Notes: a model not told the origin generated them from the letters alone. A DNA stretch of 38,137 bases from Gemmatimonadota bacterium (GCA_011390645.1 JAABRY010000019.1:1-38137); one strand, 5' to 3'; counted from the stretch's first letter, positions 23,978-31,525 are shown. Numbers and translations are program-made.

Positions 23978-24054
23978 CGAAAGGTAAAAGGTAAAAGGTG
24001 AAACGGACTGCCGGTGCAGTTCCCTTTCACCTTTCACCTTTCACCTCTCACCCC
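23978..24054. repeat. inverted pair of GTAAAAG/GTGAAAG heptamer arrays
   Basis: The left array (23978-24006) reads GCGAAAG, GTAAAAG, GTAAAAG, GTGAAAC, GG. The right array (24022-24054) reads CCCTTTCAC, CTTTCAC, CTTTCAC, CTCTCAC. A 15-base spacer separates them. The stem could exceed 20 bp with few mismatches, and the right array begins directly after the YceI stop. Confidence 0.85.
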
Positions 24055-24055
24055 A

Positions 24056-24655
24056 TTACTGCCGGACGAAATTGAAACCCAGCTCCAGCGCAATCGGATC
24101 ATCCACCCGAGCCACCACCGGCACCCGCGGCTTGGTCATGTCGAATTCGGCGAAGGTGAACGACGTCTTCGCTGTGCCGGTGAATCCGGTGCGCGACGCG
24201 ACCGCGGTCACAGTCCAGGTGGTCGGCTTGGTAACGCCCTTGAGGGTGAGGTCGCCGACCAGCGTGAAGGTGAAGGTCCCGCTGGACGGGAGTGGCGATG
24301 GGGCCCCACGGATCTCGGTGACGCGGAGCGTGGTGGTCGGATGCTCGGCGGTGTTGAGCGTGTTCCGCTGGACGTAGCCGTCGCGGCGGTCGCGATCGGT
24401 CTTGAGCCCAGTGAGGTTCACCGTGATCTGCGACATCGCCGGCACAACCTTCCCCTCGGCATCGAGGCGGATGGTGCCGGAGACGGCGTCGGTTTTCCCA
24501 ATGACGTCGTTCTCGATGGTGTTGGCGGCGAGCAGTTCACGGACGATGTAGCGCGCCTCATTGCCCGTTGGGGCGAGGGTCAGGCTGGTCTGGGCTGTCA
24601 GCGGGCCGGCGAGGGTGGCGGTGGCGGCCATGGCAAGCAGAACACGAGCAAACAT
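24056..24655 (-). CDS. YceI-family periplasmic isoprenoid/lipid-binding protein
   Basis: 199 residues from the ATG at 24655, which has GGAG five to six bases upstream; a GTG two codons earlier is the alternative. The signal peptide is FARVLLAMAATATLAGPLTA. The mature part has the YceI lipocalin-like pattern: ENDVIGKTDAVSGTIRLDAEG, a LKTDRDRRDGYVQRNTL segment, TFTLVGDLTLKGVTKPTTW and a final ALELGFNFVR strand. Members bind polyisoprenoids or amphipathic lipids in the periplasm. It lies 30 bp downstream of the DnaE2 gene on the same strand and could be read with it. Confidence 0.9.
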   Translation of the reverse strand: MFARVLLAMAATATLAGPLTAQTSLTLAPTGNEARYIVRELLAANTIENDVIGKTDAVSGTIRLDAEGKVVPAMSQITVNLTGLKTDRDRRDGYVQRNTLNTAEHPTTTLRVTEIRGAPSPLPSSGTFTFTLVGDLTLKGVTKPTTWTVTAVASRTGFTGTAKTSFTFAEFDMTKPRVPVVARVDDPIALELGFNFVRQ

Positions 24656-24688
24656 CGGCACTCCAGGGGTGAGGTGGTCACGGGTTAC

Positions 24689-27600
24689 CTATAAGCTACG
24701 CCGGGGCGCGGGGCGGGGTTGGGTCGCCATCCGCGCGAGCATGCGCTCGACCCGTTCGAGGTGAGTGATGGTGAGGCTGATGGATCCGAACGATTCCTCC
24801 ACGATTCCCCGAAAGACGAATGGTCCCTGATCGAAGAGCACATGGGAGCGTTCGCGGTAGACATCAGGGAAGAGCACACATTCGATCAGCCCCGCGCCAT
24901 CGTCGAAGGTGGCGAACTGCATCGGTTCGTGTGCTGCGGTGTGGACCGGCTTGCCCGTGGTGTACATCCCGGCCATCAGGACCCTGCGGCCAACATGCTT
25001 GGCGAGGTCGGTGCTGCGGACGAGGCGGAAGCGCCGCAATTCCTCTGCGTGCAGGGTCATCGGATGCGCGTCGAGGCAGAAGCCGAGGAGCGCCCAGGCA
25101 TCCTGGCGCTTGCGCTCGGGGGGGTAGTCGCGGAGGGGAGGGACCGGTGCCGTCACCAGTGGGGTGTCATCCCGAGCGGAGCGACCCGACGGGTCGCGCA
25201 GTCGAGGGATCTGTTGTGCCGATGCGAGGAGATCCCTCGACTCCGGCGGCGTTGCCGCCTTCGCTCGGGATGACAGCAGTGGCGTCGGTGAGCCCACCGT
25301 GTCCACCGCCCACAGCAACTGCGGCCGCGTGCGCCCGCTGGCAATGGCATCGAGTGCCCCCACCTTCACGAGGAGGCGCAGGTCCTCGCTGCCGAGTTCG
25401 GCACGTTCCCGCAGTTCCTCGAGTGAATGGTACTCCCCCCCCCTCGCGCGCTCGGCGAGCAGCCGCTCCGCCGCCTCATGCGAGAGTCCCTTGATGAACA
25501 TCAACCCGGTGCGCATCGCGGTGACATGTCCGGTACACCGCCACGCGCTGGCATTGATACACGGCGGCAGAATCTCCACGCCCATACGGCGTGCCTCGGC
25601 CACATACGCAAAGCGCCGATAGAAGCCACCCTCGTTGCTGAGCACCGCCGCGATGAATTCCGCCGGATGGTGCGCGCGCAAGTAGGCGCTCTGCTGCGCC
25701 ACCTGGATATAGGAACAGGAGTGTCCCTTGCAGAACGAGTAGCCGGAGAACGAGAGGATCATCTCCCAGACGTGGGTGATGCTCTCTTCGCCTCGGCCAC
25801 GTGCGCGCGCGCCCGCGACGAACTCCTCTGCGTAGGCCGCGAGCAGCTTGCCAGGCCGCTTCTTCGAGAGCGCCTTGCGCAGTCCGTCGGCGGTGGCGTA
25901 GTCGAGCCCGGCGAAGGCGTGCGCGACGTTGACCACGTCCTCCTGGAAGACCATCACCCCGAACGTCTCGGCGAGCACTTCGCGCAGCGAGGGATGCAGC
26001 GGTTCATACTCGCCGCCGTGGAGTCGTTCGAGATACTGCTGGATGAAGCGATTCGCCGCCGGGCGGATGATGCTCGTATTGACCACGAGTGTCTCGTACG
26101 ACTCCGCCTTGCTCTTCAGGTTGAGCATCCGACTCGCCGGTGATTCGGTGTAGAAGACGCCGATCGTGTTGCCGGTGCGGAAAAGCGCCCGAGTGGCCGG
26201 GTCGCGCCCCGCCTCCTGCGAGGTGTAGTCGAGTTGCACGCCGGTGTTCTCGCGCACCATCGCGATGGCATCACGAATCACGGCGAGCGAGCGATTGCCG
26301 AGGAGGTCGATCTTGACGAGGCCGGCGTCTTCGGCGCCGTCCTTTTCGAACTGGATCACCGGCACCACCAGATCGGGCGCCGCGTCGAGTCGCTTCGCCG
26401 CACGTTCGAGCGGGACCACATCGGTGAGCGCACCCGGGACGATCACCACGCCACCCGGATGCAGCGAGAGATGGCGCGGCGTCCCGACGATTCCCTCGGC
26501 GAGGCGGGCGAGACGATCCCAGCCATCGGGCAGGCGCATCCCACGGAAGTTCGGATGTTCGGCGAACAGTTCGGTCGCGCTCTCGCCACTCCAGAAGTAC
26601 GGAATGCGCCGGGTGACCTCACGGATCTCTGCGGCCGGCCGGCCGTGCACCTTGGCCACCTCACGCAGCGCCCCCGCCATGCGCAGGCAGTTGTGGTTGG
26701 CCACCATGGCGGCGCGCGGCCGCGGATGCTTCCGAAAGACCCACGCGAGAATCCGGTCGCGTTCGTCCCACGGGAAGTCGAGGTCGATGTCGGGCGGGTC
26801 CTTGCGGGCCGGGTTGAGGAAGCGTTCGAAGAGCAGCCCCGCGCCGAGCGGCTCGACATGGGTGATGCCCAGACAGTACGAGACGATCGAGTTGGCGACC
26901 GACCCGCGGCCGCAATGCGTCGGGCCGTGCAGCACGATGTCGCGCACCACGAGGAAGTAGTCGGCGAAGCCCTTCATCCCGATGATACCGAGCTCGTGCT
27001 CGAGCCGATCGCGCGTGACTGGCGCAATCGTACCGTACCGACGGAGCGCGCCCTCGTACGCCAGCGAGCGGAGCTGTTGCAGCGCGTCCTGCGCCTCCGC
27101 ATGACGCGGCGCGATGGTGCGGCCGATCGGGATACGATACTGACACCGTTCGGCGATTACCGCTGCTGCCGCAAACGCTTCGGGGACGTCAGGGAAGTGA
27201 CGCTCGAGGTCGGCGGCGGGGCGGAGCCAGGAACCGCGATCGGCGAGGGAGGCTGTCATCCTGAGCGAGCCCGCAGGGCGAGTCGAAGGATCTGCACGTC
27301 GTGGGCGTGTCGCGGGAGATCCCTCGACTCCGCGGTCCCCCTCACCATCTGCCCGATCGAGCGTGCCATTGCAGTGAATAGCGTGAATCAGCCTGTGTCG
27401 CGGCCAGTCCTCGGCATGTGCCATCACGACGCCACCGGTGACGACGGCGGGAGTGCCGAGCCGGCGCGCGGCGGCGAGGACGGCGTGGCGCTCGGGGCCC
27501 GGACGGAGTTCGGCGCAGATGCCGGCAGGGCCGGAGAGCTTCACCAGCCGTTCGAGCAGCACCACATCCTGCGTGAGCACGGTGAGTCCCTCGCGGTCCA

Positions 27601-27919
27601 CGGCGAGTTGTGCCGAGAGGGCGAGGTCGCTCTCCCAGTGGATCGCGGTGACCGCTCGGCAGAGCGCGCCCCAGCCACGTGCATCCTCCGCGAGGACCAC
27701 CGCCTCCTGTCCATTGGTCACCAGGTGCGCGCCGAGAATGGGGCGGATGCCCGCGGCCTCGCACGCCTGCTGGAAGGCCACCGCACCGTAGACGCCGTTG
27801 GTATCGGTCAGCGCGAGTGTGCGGAAGCCGCGTTCAGCGGCCGCAGTGACCAACGCCTCAGGTGATGAGGCACCGATCCCGAAGGAGAACCAGGAGTGGG
27901 TGTGGAGGTGGGTGAACAT
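24689..27919 (-). CDS. dnaE2: DnaE2-like error-prone DNA polymerase with two in-frame palindromic inserts
   Basis: 1076 residues from the ATG at 27919. It is a C-family polymerase alpha subunit. A PHP domain (1-190; HLHTHSWFSFGIGASSPEAL) has TDTNG in place of the usual TDH. Polymerase motifs include CGRGSVANSIVSYCLG and the catalytic aspartates in PDIDLDF (376-382), and SYIQVAQQSAYLRAHHPAEF is conserved. The C-terminus is an OB-fold (VLMAGMYTTGKPV, VLFPDVY). Size and the OB-only C-terminus fit DnaE2/ImuC, which extends past DNA lesions; imuA/imuB are not in the window. Residues about 194-223 and 882-919 are encoded by palindromic repeats inserted in frame, in low-complexity linkers before the GSWLRP segment and before the OB-fold. 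The alkylation-repair gene tag lies just upstream. Confidence 0.88.
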   Translation of the reverse strand: MFTHLHTHSWFSFGIGASSPEALVTAAAERGFRTLALTDTNGVYGAVAFQQACEAAGIRPILGAHLVTNGQEAVVLAEDARGWGALCRAVTAIHWESDLALSAQLAVDREGLTVLTQDVVLLERLVKLSGPAGICAELRPGPERHAVLAAARRLGTPAVVTGGVVMAHAEDWPRHRLIHAIHCNGTLDRADGEGDRGVEGSPATRPRRADPSTRPAGSLRMTASLADRGSWLRPAADLERHFPDVPEAFAAAAVIAERCQYRIPIGRTIAPRHAEAQDALQQLRSLAYEGALRRYGTIAPVTRDRLEHELGIIGMKGFADYFLVVRDIVLHGPTHCGRGSVANSIVSYCLGITHVEPLGAGLLFERFLNPARKDPPDIDLDFPWDERDRILAWVFRKHPRPRAAMVANHNCLRMAGALREVAKVHGRPAAEIREVTRRIPYFWSGESATELFAEHPNFRGMRLPDGWDRLARLAEGIVGTPRHLSLHPGGVVIVPGALTDVVPLERAAKRLDAAPDLVVPVIQFEKDGAEDAGLVKIDLLGNRSLAVIRDAIAMVRENTGVQLDYTSQEAGRDPATRALFRTGNTIGVFYTESPASRMLNLKSKAESYETLVVNTSIIRPAANRFIQQYLERLHGGEYEPLHPSLREVLAETFGVMVFQEDVVNVAHAFAGLDYATADGLRKALSKKRPGKLLAAYAEEFVAGARARGRGEESITHVWEMILSFSGYSFCKGHSCSYIQVAQQSAYLRAHHPAEFIAAVLSNEGGFYRRFAYVAEARRMGVEILPPCINASAWRCTGHVTAMRTGLMFIKGLSHEAAERLLAERARGGEYHSLEELRERAELGSEDLRLLVKVGALDAIASGRTRPQLLWAVDTVGSPTPLLSSRAKAATPPESRDLLASAQQIPRLRDPSGRSARDDTPLVTAPVPPLRDYPPERKRQDAWALLGFCLDAHPMTLHAEELRRFRLVRSTDLAKHVGRRVLMAGMYTTGKPVHTAAHEPMQFATFDDGAGLIECVLFPDVYRERSHVLFDQGPFVFRGIVEESFGSISLTITHLERVERMLARMATQPRPAPRRSL
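25165..25275. repeat. 111-bp palindromic element inside dnaE2 (in frame)
   Basis: Outer arms TGTCATCCCGAGCG (25165-25178) and CGCTCGGGATGACA (25262-25275) are perfect 14-mers. Inner arms AGTCGAGGGATCT (25200-25212) and AGATCCCTCGACT (25230-25242) are perfect 13-mers. At 111 bp, or 37 codons, it keeps the reading frame. On the coding strand it is read as SSRAKAATPPESRDLL and onward to the RSARDD segment. Confidence 0.93.
27253..27340. repeat. second palindromic element inside dnaE2 (in frame, partly decayed)
   Basis: It begins with TGTCATCCTGAGCG (27254-27267). Inner arms AGTCGAAGGATCT (27281-27293) and AGATCCCTCGACT (27317-27329) match at 12 of 13 positions. The right outer arm is no longer recognisable. 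Translation on the coding strand gives GVEGSPATRPRRADPSTRPA and then GSLRMTA, which does not look like polymerase sequence. Confidence 0.88.
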
Positions 27920-27931
27920 GGGGGGACTGCC

Positions 27932-28034
27932 GGTGAAAGGTGAAAGGTGAAAGGGGACTCCGCCGCAGGATGCCGTGTGCCATGCAGGGTGATGGCGACA
28001 CCGCACCCCGTTTCACCTTTCACGTTTCACCTCA
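27932..28034. repeat. inverted pair of GTGAAAG heptamer arrays with long spacer
   Basis: GTGAAAG x3 plus GG (27932-27955) and CGTTTCAC, CTTTCAC, GTTTCAC (28009-28030) flank a spacer of about 55 bp. The element occupies almost the whole gap between tag and dnaE2, both on the minus strand, so the dnaE2 promoter must lie in or beyond it. The tag stop TGA touches the right array. Confidence 0.83.
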
Positions 28035-28550
28035 TGATGCCTCGCCCAGCATCTCCCCAATCGGGCACCCCGCCACATGCGCCCCCGGCAAGCGTCCGAT
28101 GCTCATCAGGAACTCGCCGACGATCTCGCCGCCCATGAACTTGAACTCGCGCTTCATCACCTTGACCCATGCATCCTTGGTGAGCGTTCCCTGTGCGTCG
28201 AGCCACGCGGAGAAGGAACCGTGCTCGGCGATGAGGGCGACCACGCGTCCGGCGTTGTGGATCGCGGCGTCCACCTTGAGGCGATTGCGGATGATGCCGG
28301 CGTCGGCCAGCAGGCGTGCGCGATCGGCCTCGCCGTAGCGCGCCACCACGTGCGGATCGAAGCCGTCGTAGGCGCGGCGGAACCCCTCGCGTTTCTTGAG
28401 GATGGTCTCCCACGAGAGCCCGGCCTGGTTGATCTCCAGGATCATCCGCTCGAAGAGCCCCGCGTCATCGTGCAGCGGGAAGCCGTACTCGGTGTCGTGA
28501 TATGGCCCGTGGACGGGATGGCCGGGGGCGATGGAGCAGTAGGAAGCCAT
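28032..28550 (-). CDS. tag: DNA-3-methyladenine glycosylase I
   Basis: 172 residues from the ATG at 28550. It removes 3-methyladenine from alkylated DNA. The zinc ligands of the E. coli enzyme (Cys, His 13 residues later; then His and Cys four apart) match C5, H18, H158 and C162. The catalytic-pocket motif EINQAGLSWETILKKRE, the YHDTEYG segment and the NRLKVDAAIHNA helix are conserved. The sequence just upstream of the ATG is a GTCGTGA-type heptamer array with no ribosome site; TAACGA lies five bases before the start and might be a -10. Its neighbour downstream is the DnaE2-like polymerase, so both could serve a lesion response. Confidence 0.94.
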   Translation of the reverse strand: MASYCSIAPGHPVHGPYHDTEYGFPLHDDAGLFERMILEINQAGLSWETILKKREGFRRAYDGFDPHVVARYGEADRARLLADAGIIRNRLKVDAAIHNAGRVVALIAEHGSFSAWLDAQGTLTKDAWVKVMKREFKFMGGEIVGEFLMSIGRLPGAHVAGCPIGEMLGEAS

Positions 28551-28553
28551 TTG

Positions 28554-28635
28554 AGTCGTTAGTCGTGAGTCGTGAGTCGTTCGTACACCAGCCGGCGGCG
28601 TCAGCCGCCGGGACGTCGTAGGTCGTAGGTCGCGG
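28554..28635. repeat. GTCGTNR heptamer arrays flanking a perfect hairpin
   Basis: AGTCGTT, AGTCGTG, AGTCGTG, AGTCGTT (28554-28581) is followed by the hairpin CCGGCGGC-GTCA-GCCGCCGG (28592-28611), then GTCGTAG, GTCGTAG, GTCGCGG (28614-28634). It lies in the divergent region between tag and the quinone oxidoreductase gene and begins four bases from the tag start codon. Confidence 0.85.
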
Positions 28636-28712
28636 GGTGCTGGATTCCCCAAGCGAAACCGAAGATACACCGAATATCGAGGGCGCGCGAGGGGTTAGAC
28701 TCAGAGGTCGTC

Positions 28713-28738
28713 CTCTGTTCTCCGTTCTCTGTTCTCGG
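28713..28738 (+). repeat. CTCTGTT/CTCCGTT heptamer array upstream of the oxidoreductase
   Basis: CTCTGTT, CTCCGTT, CTCTGTT, CTCGG. It ends eight bases before the ATG of the quinone oxidoreductase gene, where a ribosome site would normally be. The unit is unrelated in sequence to the GTGA types but has the same seven-base period. Confidence 0.75.
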
Positions 28739-28746
28739 ATCTCCTC

Positions 28747-29718
28747 ATGCTTGCCCTCACCCACCCGACCCCCAATCAGTCACTCCTCCTGGAGCACCCC
28801 GATCCCGTGCCCGGGCCGGGGGAGATCCTCGTGCGGGTGCATGCTGCGGGGCTCAATCGGGCCGATCTGGTGCAGAAGGCGGGGAAATACCCCGCCCCGC
28901 CGGGGTGGCCGGCCGACATCCCTGGGCTTGAATACGCCGGTGAGGTGATGGCGCTGGGGGCCGGGGCCGAGCGCTGGGCGATTGGCGACCGGGTGATGGG
29001 GCTGGTCGGCGGCGGGGCCCACGCCGAGCGGGTGGTGGTCCACGAGGACGAGGCGATGGCGGTGCCACCGGGGTTGGCATGGACCGATGCGGCCGCGATT
29101 CCGGAGGCCTTCCTCACCGCGTGGGATGCGATGGTGTTGCGCGGTCGCGTGGGGGGGGGAGAGCGTGTGCTCTTCCACGCGGTCGGGAGCGGTGTCGGCA
29201 CCGCGGCAGTACAGGTGGCCGAGCTGCTCGACGTCACGCTGATCGGCACGTCGCGCACGCCGGAGAAGCTGGCGCGCTGCGCCGCGATGGGGATGGCGCA
29301 CGGTGTACTCACGACGGAGGGTGACTGGCCGTTGCAGGTCGGCGGTGCGGTTGATGTCATCATCGACACGCTCGGCGCGAAGTTCCTGACCCAGAACCTG
29401 AATCTGCTCGCCCCGCGCGGCCGATTGGTGGTGCTCGGCACCCTCACGGGCGGCATGGCCGACACGCTCGACATGGGGCTGATCCTGCGGCGGCGCCTGG
29501 AGATCATCGGCACCGCGATGCGGTCGCGTGAGCTGGCTGAGCGACGCGAACTGGTCGCACGCTTCAGCGTGGAAGTCTTGCCGCACTTCATCTCGGGGGC
29601 GCTCCGTCCGATTGTGGACCGCGTGGTACGGTTGGCAGACTTCGAGGAAGCCCACGCTGCGATGGCGGAGAATGAGACGTTCGGGAAGGTGGTCTTGGAG
29701 GTGAGGGGTGAGGGGTGA
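28747..29718 (+). CDS. zinc-independent quinone oxidoreductase (PIG3-like MDR)
   Basis: 323 residues. It is a medium-chain dehydrogenase/reductase of the NADPH:quinone oxidoreductase group. The N-terminal catalytic domain has AAGLNRADLVQKAGKYPAPP and PGLEYAGEV. The Rossmann domain has HAVGSGVGTAAVQVAELL and GTSRTPEKLARC; the Ser/Arg after the second strand favours NADPH. Structural and catalytic zinc ligands are absent, as in this subfamily. The last residues (RGEG) and the TGA stop come from the GTGAGGG heptamer array that follows, so the original C-terminus seems to have been replaced. One nine-G tract (29151-29159) lies before the cofactor motif. Confidence 0.92.
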   Translation: MLALTHPTPNQSLLLEHPDPVPGPGEILVRVHAAGLNRADLVQKAGKYPAPPGWPADIPGLEYAGEVMALGAGAERWAIGDRVMGLVGGGAHAERVVVHEDEAMAVPPGLAWTDAAAIPEAFLTAWDAMVLRGRVGGGERVLFHAVGSGVGTAAVQVAELLDVTLIGTSRTPEKLARCAAMGMAHGVLTTEGDWPLQVGGAVDVIIDTLGAKFLTQNLNLLAPRGRLVVLGTLTGGMADTLDMGLILRRRLEIIGTAMRSRELAERRELVARFSVEVLPHFISGALRPIVDRVVRLADFEEAHAAMAENETFGKVVLEVRGEG

Positions 29719-29726
29719 GGGGGGGC
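29700..29726 (+). repeat. GTGAGGG heptamer array at a gene end
   Basis: Three GGTGAGG-phase units followed by G7. The second unit supplies the stop codon of the quinone oxidoreductase gene. The array abuts the palindromic element at 29727. Confidence 0.85.
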
Positions 29727-29828
29727 GTCATCCCGAGCAGAGCGAGGGATCTCCACGCCGTCTGAGCGCGATACCCTCGCTTGGTGCTGTGGGCACCCCC
29801 GGAGATCCCTCGCTACGCTCGGGATGAC
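29727..29828. repeat. 102-bp intergenic copy of the CATCCCGAGCG palindromic element
   Basis: Outer arms GTCATCCCGAGC (29727-29738) and GCTCGGGATGAC (29817-29828) and inner arms GCGAGGGATCTCC (29742-29754) and GGAGATCCCTCGC (29801-29813) are perfect. It is the same family as the two copies within dnaE2. It sits directly between two heptamer arrays. Confidence 0.92.
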
Positions 29829-29836
29829 AGCTTACG

Positions 29837-29857
29837 ACCTCCAACCTCCAACCTCCA
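29837..29857 (+). repeat. ACCTCCA x3 heptamer array
   Basis: Three exact ACCTCCA units, followed by GCATCCA, in the leader of the ABC-F gene about 25 bp before its ATG. Confidence 0.8.
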
Positions 29858-29882
29858 GCATCCAGCACGTACCGAGCCCCAG

Positions 29883-31382
29883 ATGACGAGTCTCCGCCTC
29901 TCCGACGTCGCCTTCCGCTTCCATGCCGCCGAGCCCGTGCTCGACGGTGTGACCGCACATGCCCCCGCCGGGTGGACTGCGGTCGTCGGACCGAACGGCG
30001 CGGGCAAGACCACCATGCTGCGCCTGATCGCCGGGGCACTCGTGCCGGATGCGGGCACGATCGTCGTGGAGCCACGCGGTGCGGTTATACGGTACTGTCC
30101 GCAGGAGGTGGCCTCATGCACGCCCGACGTACGGGCTTTTGCCGAGGCGATGGATGGAGCATCCGTGCGGATGCGCGGGTGGATGCACCTCGATCCGGAC
30201 GCTCTCCCGCGCTGGGAGACGCTCTCGCCCGGCGAGCGGAAGCGCTGGCAGGTGGGCGCCGCGCTGGCGATCGAACCGGACCTGCTGTTGCTCGACGAAC
30301 CGACCAACCACCTTGACAGCTCGGCGCGCGAGTGGCTTCTCGACGTGCTGTCGCGCTTTCGAGGCGTGGGAGTCGTCATATCGCACGATCGCGACCTGAT
30401 GGATCGGTTGGCGACCCAGGTGTGGCGGCTCGACCACGGCCAGCTCACGAGCTACCGCGGCGGTTGGACCTCAGCGCGGGCCCAGTGGGAGGCGGAGCGG
30501 ACAACCCATCAGGAGGCGCGCGAGGCGGCCAAGATGGCGCGCGACCGCGCAGCCGAGCGACTCGATCGCACGCGCCGTGATCGTCAGTCCGCCGAGGGGC
30601 AGCGGAACGCCGGTCGGCGGATGAAGGACAAGCATGATAGCGATGCGCGCGGGCTCGGAGCAGACTTCGCGGCAGCCCGTGCAGAGCGGTCACTGGGCCG
30701 GAACGTCACGACGCAGCGTCGCGAGCTGGAGGCCGCGGAGGCGCGGTTGGGAACGCACGAGGCACGACGTGAGGTCGGGCGGTCGCTCTTCGTGGAATGG
30801 GCGCCGCCGCCGAAGACCGTGCTCGCCACCTTGCCCTCGTCCACCATCATGCTCGGCCCGTCGCGTGCCCTGGATGCGAGCGCGGTCGCGCTCACCCGCG
30901 ACACGCGGGTGCGCCTCGACGGACCCAATGGCGCCGGGAAGACCACGCTGCTCGGCGCACTCGTGGCCGGCTTGCACATTCCGCGCGAGCGCGTGCTCTG
31001 GTTGCCGCAGGATATTCCGGCAGGGGAGGCCACCCAGCTGCTCGCCGGAACGCGCTCCCTCCCGCCGGAGGTGCGCGGCCGCGTGCTGCAACTGGTGGCG
31101 GCGCTCGGCGTTGAGCCCGAGCGACTCCTCGCGACGGAGCGACCGTCACCCGGCGAAGCGCGCAAGCTGGCACTCGCCCTGGGTCTGGGACAGCACGCCT
31201 GGCTGGTGCTCCTCGACGAACCCACCAATCACCTCGACCTGCCGGCGATCGAGCGATTGGAGGAGGCACTCGTCGCCTACCCGGGTGCACTGGTGGTCGT
31301 GTCCCACGATCCGCTATTCGGGCTGGAGGCAGTGCATGAACGGTGGGTGATTCGGGAGGGTCGGGTGGGCCGAGAACGGTGA
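29883..31382 (+). CDS. ABC-F family ATPase
   Basis: 499 residues from the ATG at 29883; the open frame upstream reads through the palindrome and heptamers and is not used. Two ABC domains without membrane segments define a soluble ABC-F protein, a group that acts on ribosomes or in antibiotic resistance. Domain 1 has Walker A GPNGAGKTT (36-44), signature LSPGE (114-118, usually LSGGQ) and Walker B LLLLDEPTNHLD. Domain 2 repeats GPNGAGKTT, a degenerate signature RPSPGEARK and LLDEPTNHLD. The linker (about 215-310) is highly charged and helical, as expected for the segment that reaches towards the peptidyl-tRNA. The final RER and TGA stop are donated by the GTGAACG array. Confidence 0.88.
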   Translation: MTSLRLSDVAFRFHAAEPVLDGVTAHAPAGWTAVVGPNGAGKTTMLRLIAGALVPDAGTIVVEPRGAVIRYCPQEVASCTPDVRAFAEAMDGASVRMRGWMHLDPDALPRWETLSPGERKRWQVGAALAIEPDLLLLDEPTNHLDSSAREWLLDVLSRFRGVGVVISHDRDLMDRLATQVWRLDHGQLTSYRGGWTSARAQWEAERTTHQEAREAAKMARDRAAERLDRTRRDRQSAEGQRNAGRRMKDKHDSDARGLGADFAAARAERSLGRNVTTQRRELEAAEARLGTHEARREVGRSLFVEWAPPPKTVLATLPSSTIMLGPSRALDASAVALTRDTRVRLDGPNGAGKTTLLGALVAGLHIPRERVLWLPQDIPAGEATQLLAGTRSLPPEVRGRVLQLVAALGVEPERLLATERPSPGEARKLALALGLGQHAWLVLLDEPTNHLDLPAIERLEEALVAYPGALVVVSHDPLFGLEAVHERWVIREGRVGRER

Positions 31383-31524
31383 ACGGTGAACGGTGAACGG
31401 TTAGGGGTGAGGGGTGAGGGGTGAGGGGTGAGGGGTGCAATATCCAAGATCCAGCATCCGCCTCAACCAACGACCAACGACTAACGACTAACGACCTACG
31501 ACCTACGACTAACGACCTACGACC
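31374..31524 (+). repeat. 150-bp mosaic of four heptamer families
   Basis: The order is GTGAACG x4 (31374-31400), GGGTGAG x5 (31401-31437), ATCCAAG/ATCCAGC/ATCCGCC (31442-31462), then about eight units CAACGAC, TAACGAC and CTACGAC (31466-31524). It is the longest array in the window and fills the gap between the ABC-F and DUF6122 genes. It contains the ABC-F stop codon and ends two bases before the DUF6122 start. Confidence 0.9.
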
Positions 31525-31525
31525 A

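Noticed and set aside
26234-27865. A 543-codon plus-strand open frame inside dnaE2
   Set aside because: It lies opposite conserved polymerase motifs and has no recognisable sequence of its own.
28592-28611. Intrinsic terminator
   Set aside because: The hairpin is perfect but lies between divergent gene starts and has no T-tract on either strand.
31374-31524. Possible CRISPR array
   Set aside because: Units are only seven bases, contiguous and without unique spacers, and no cas gene is present.
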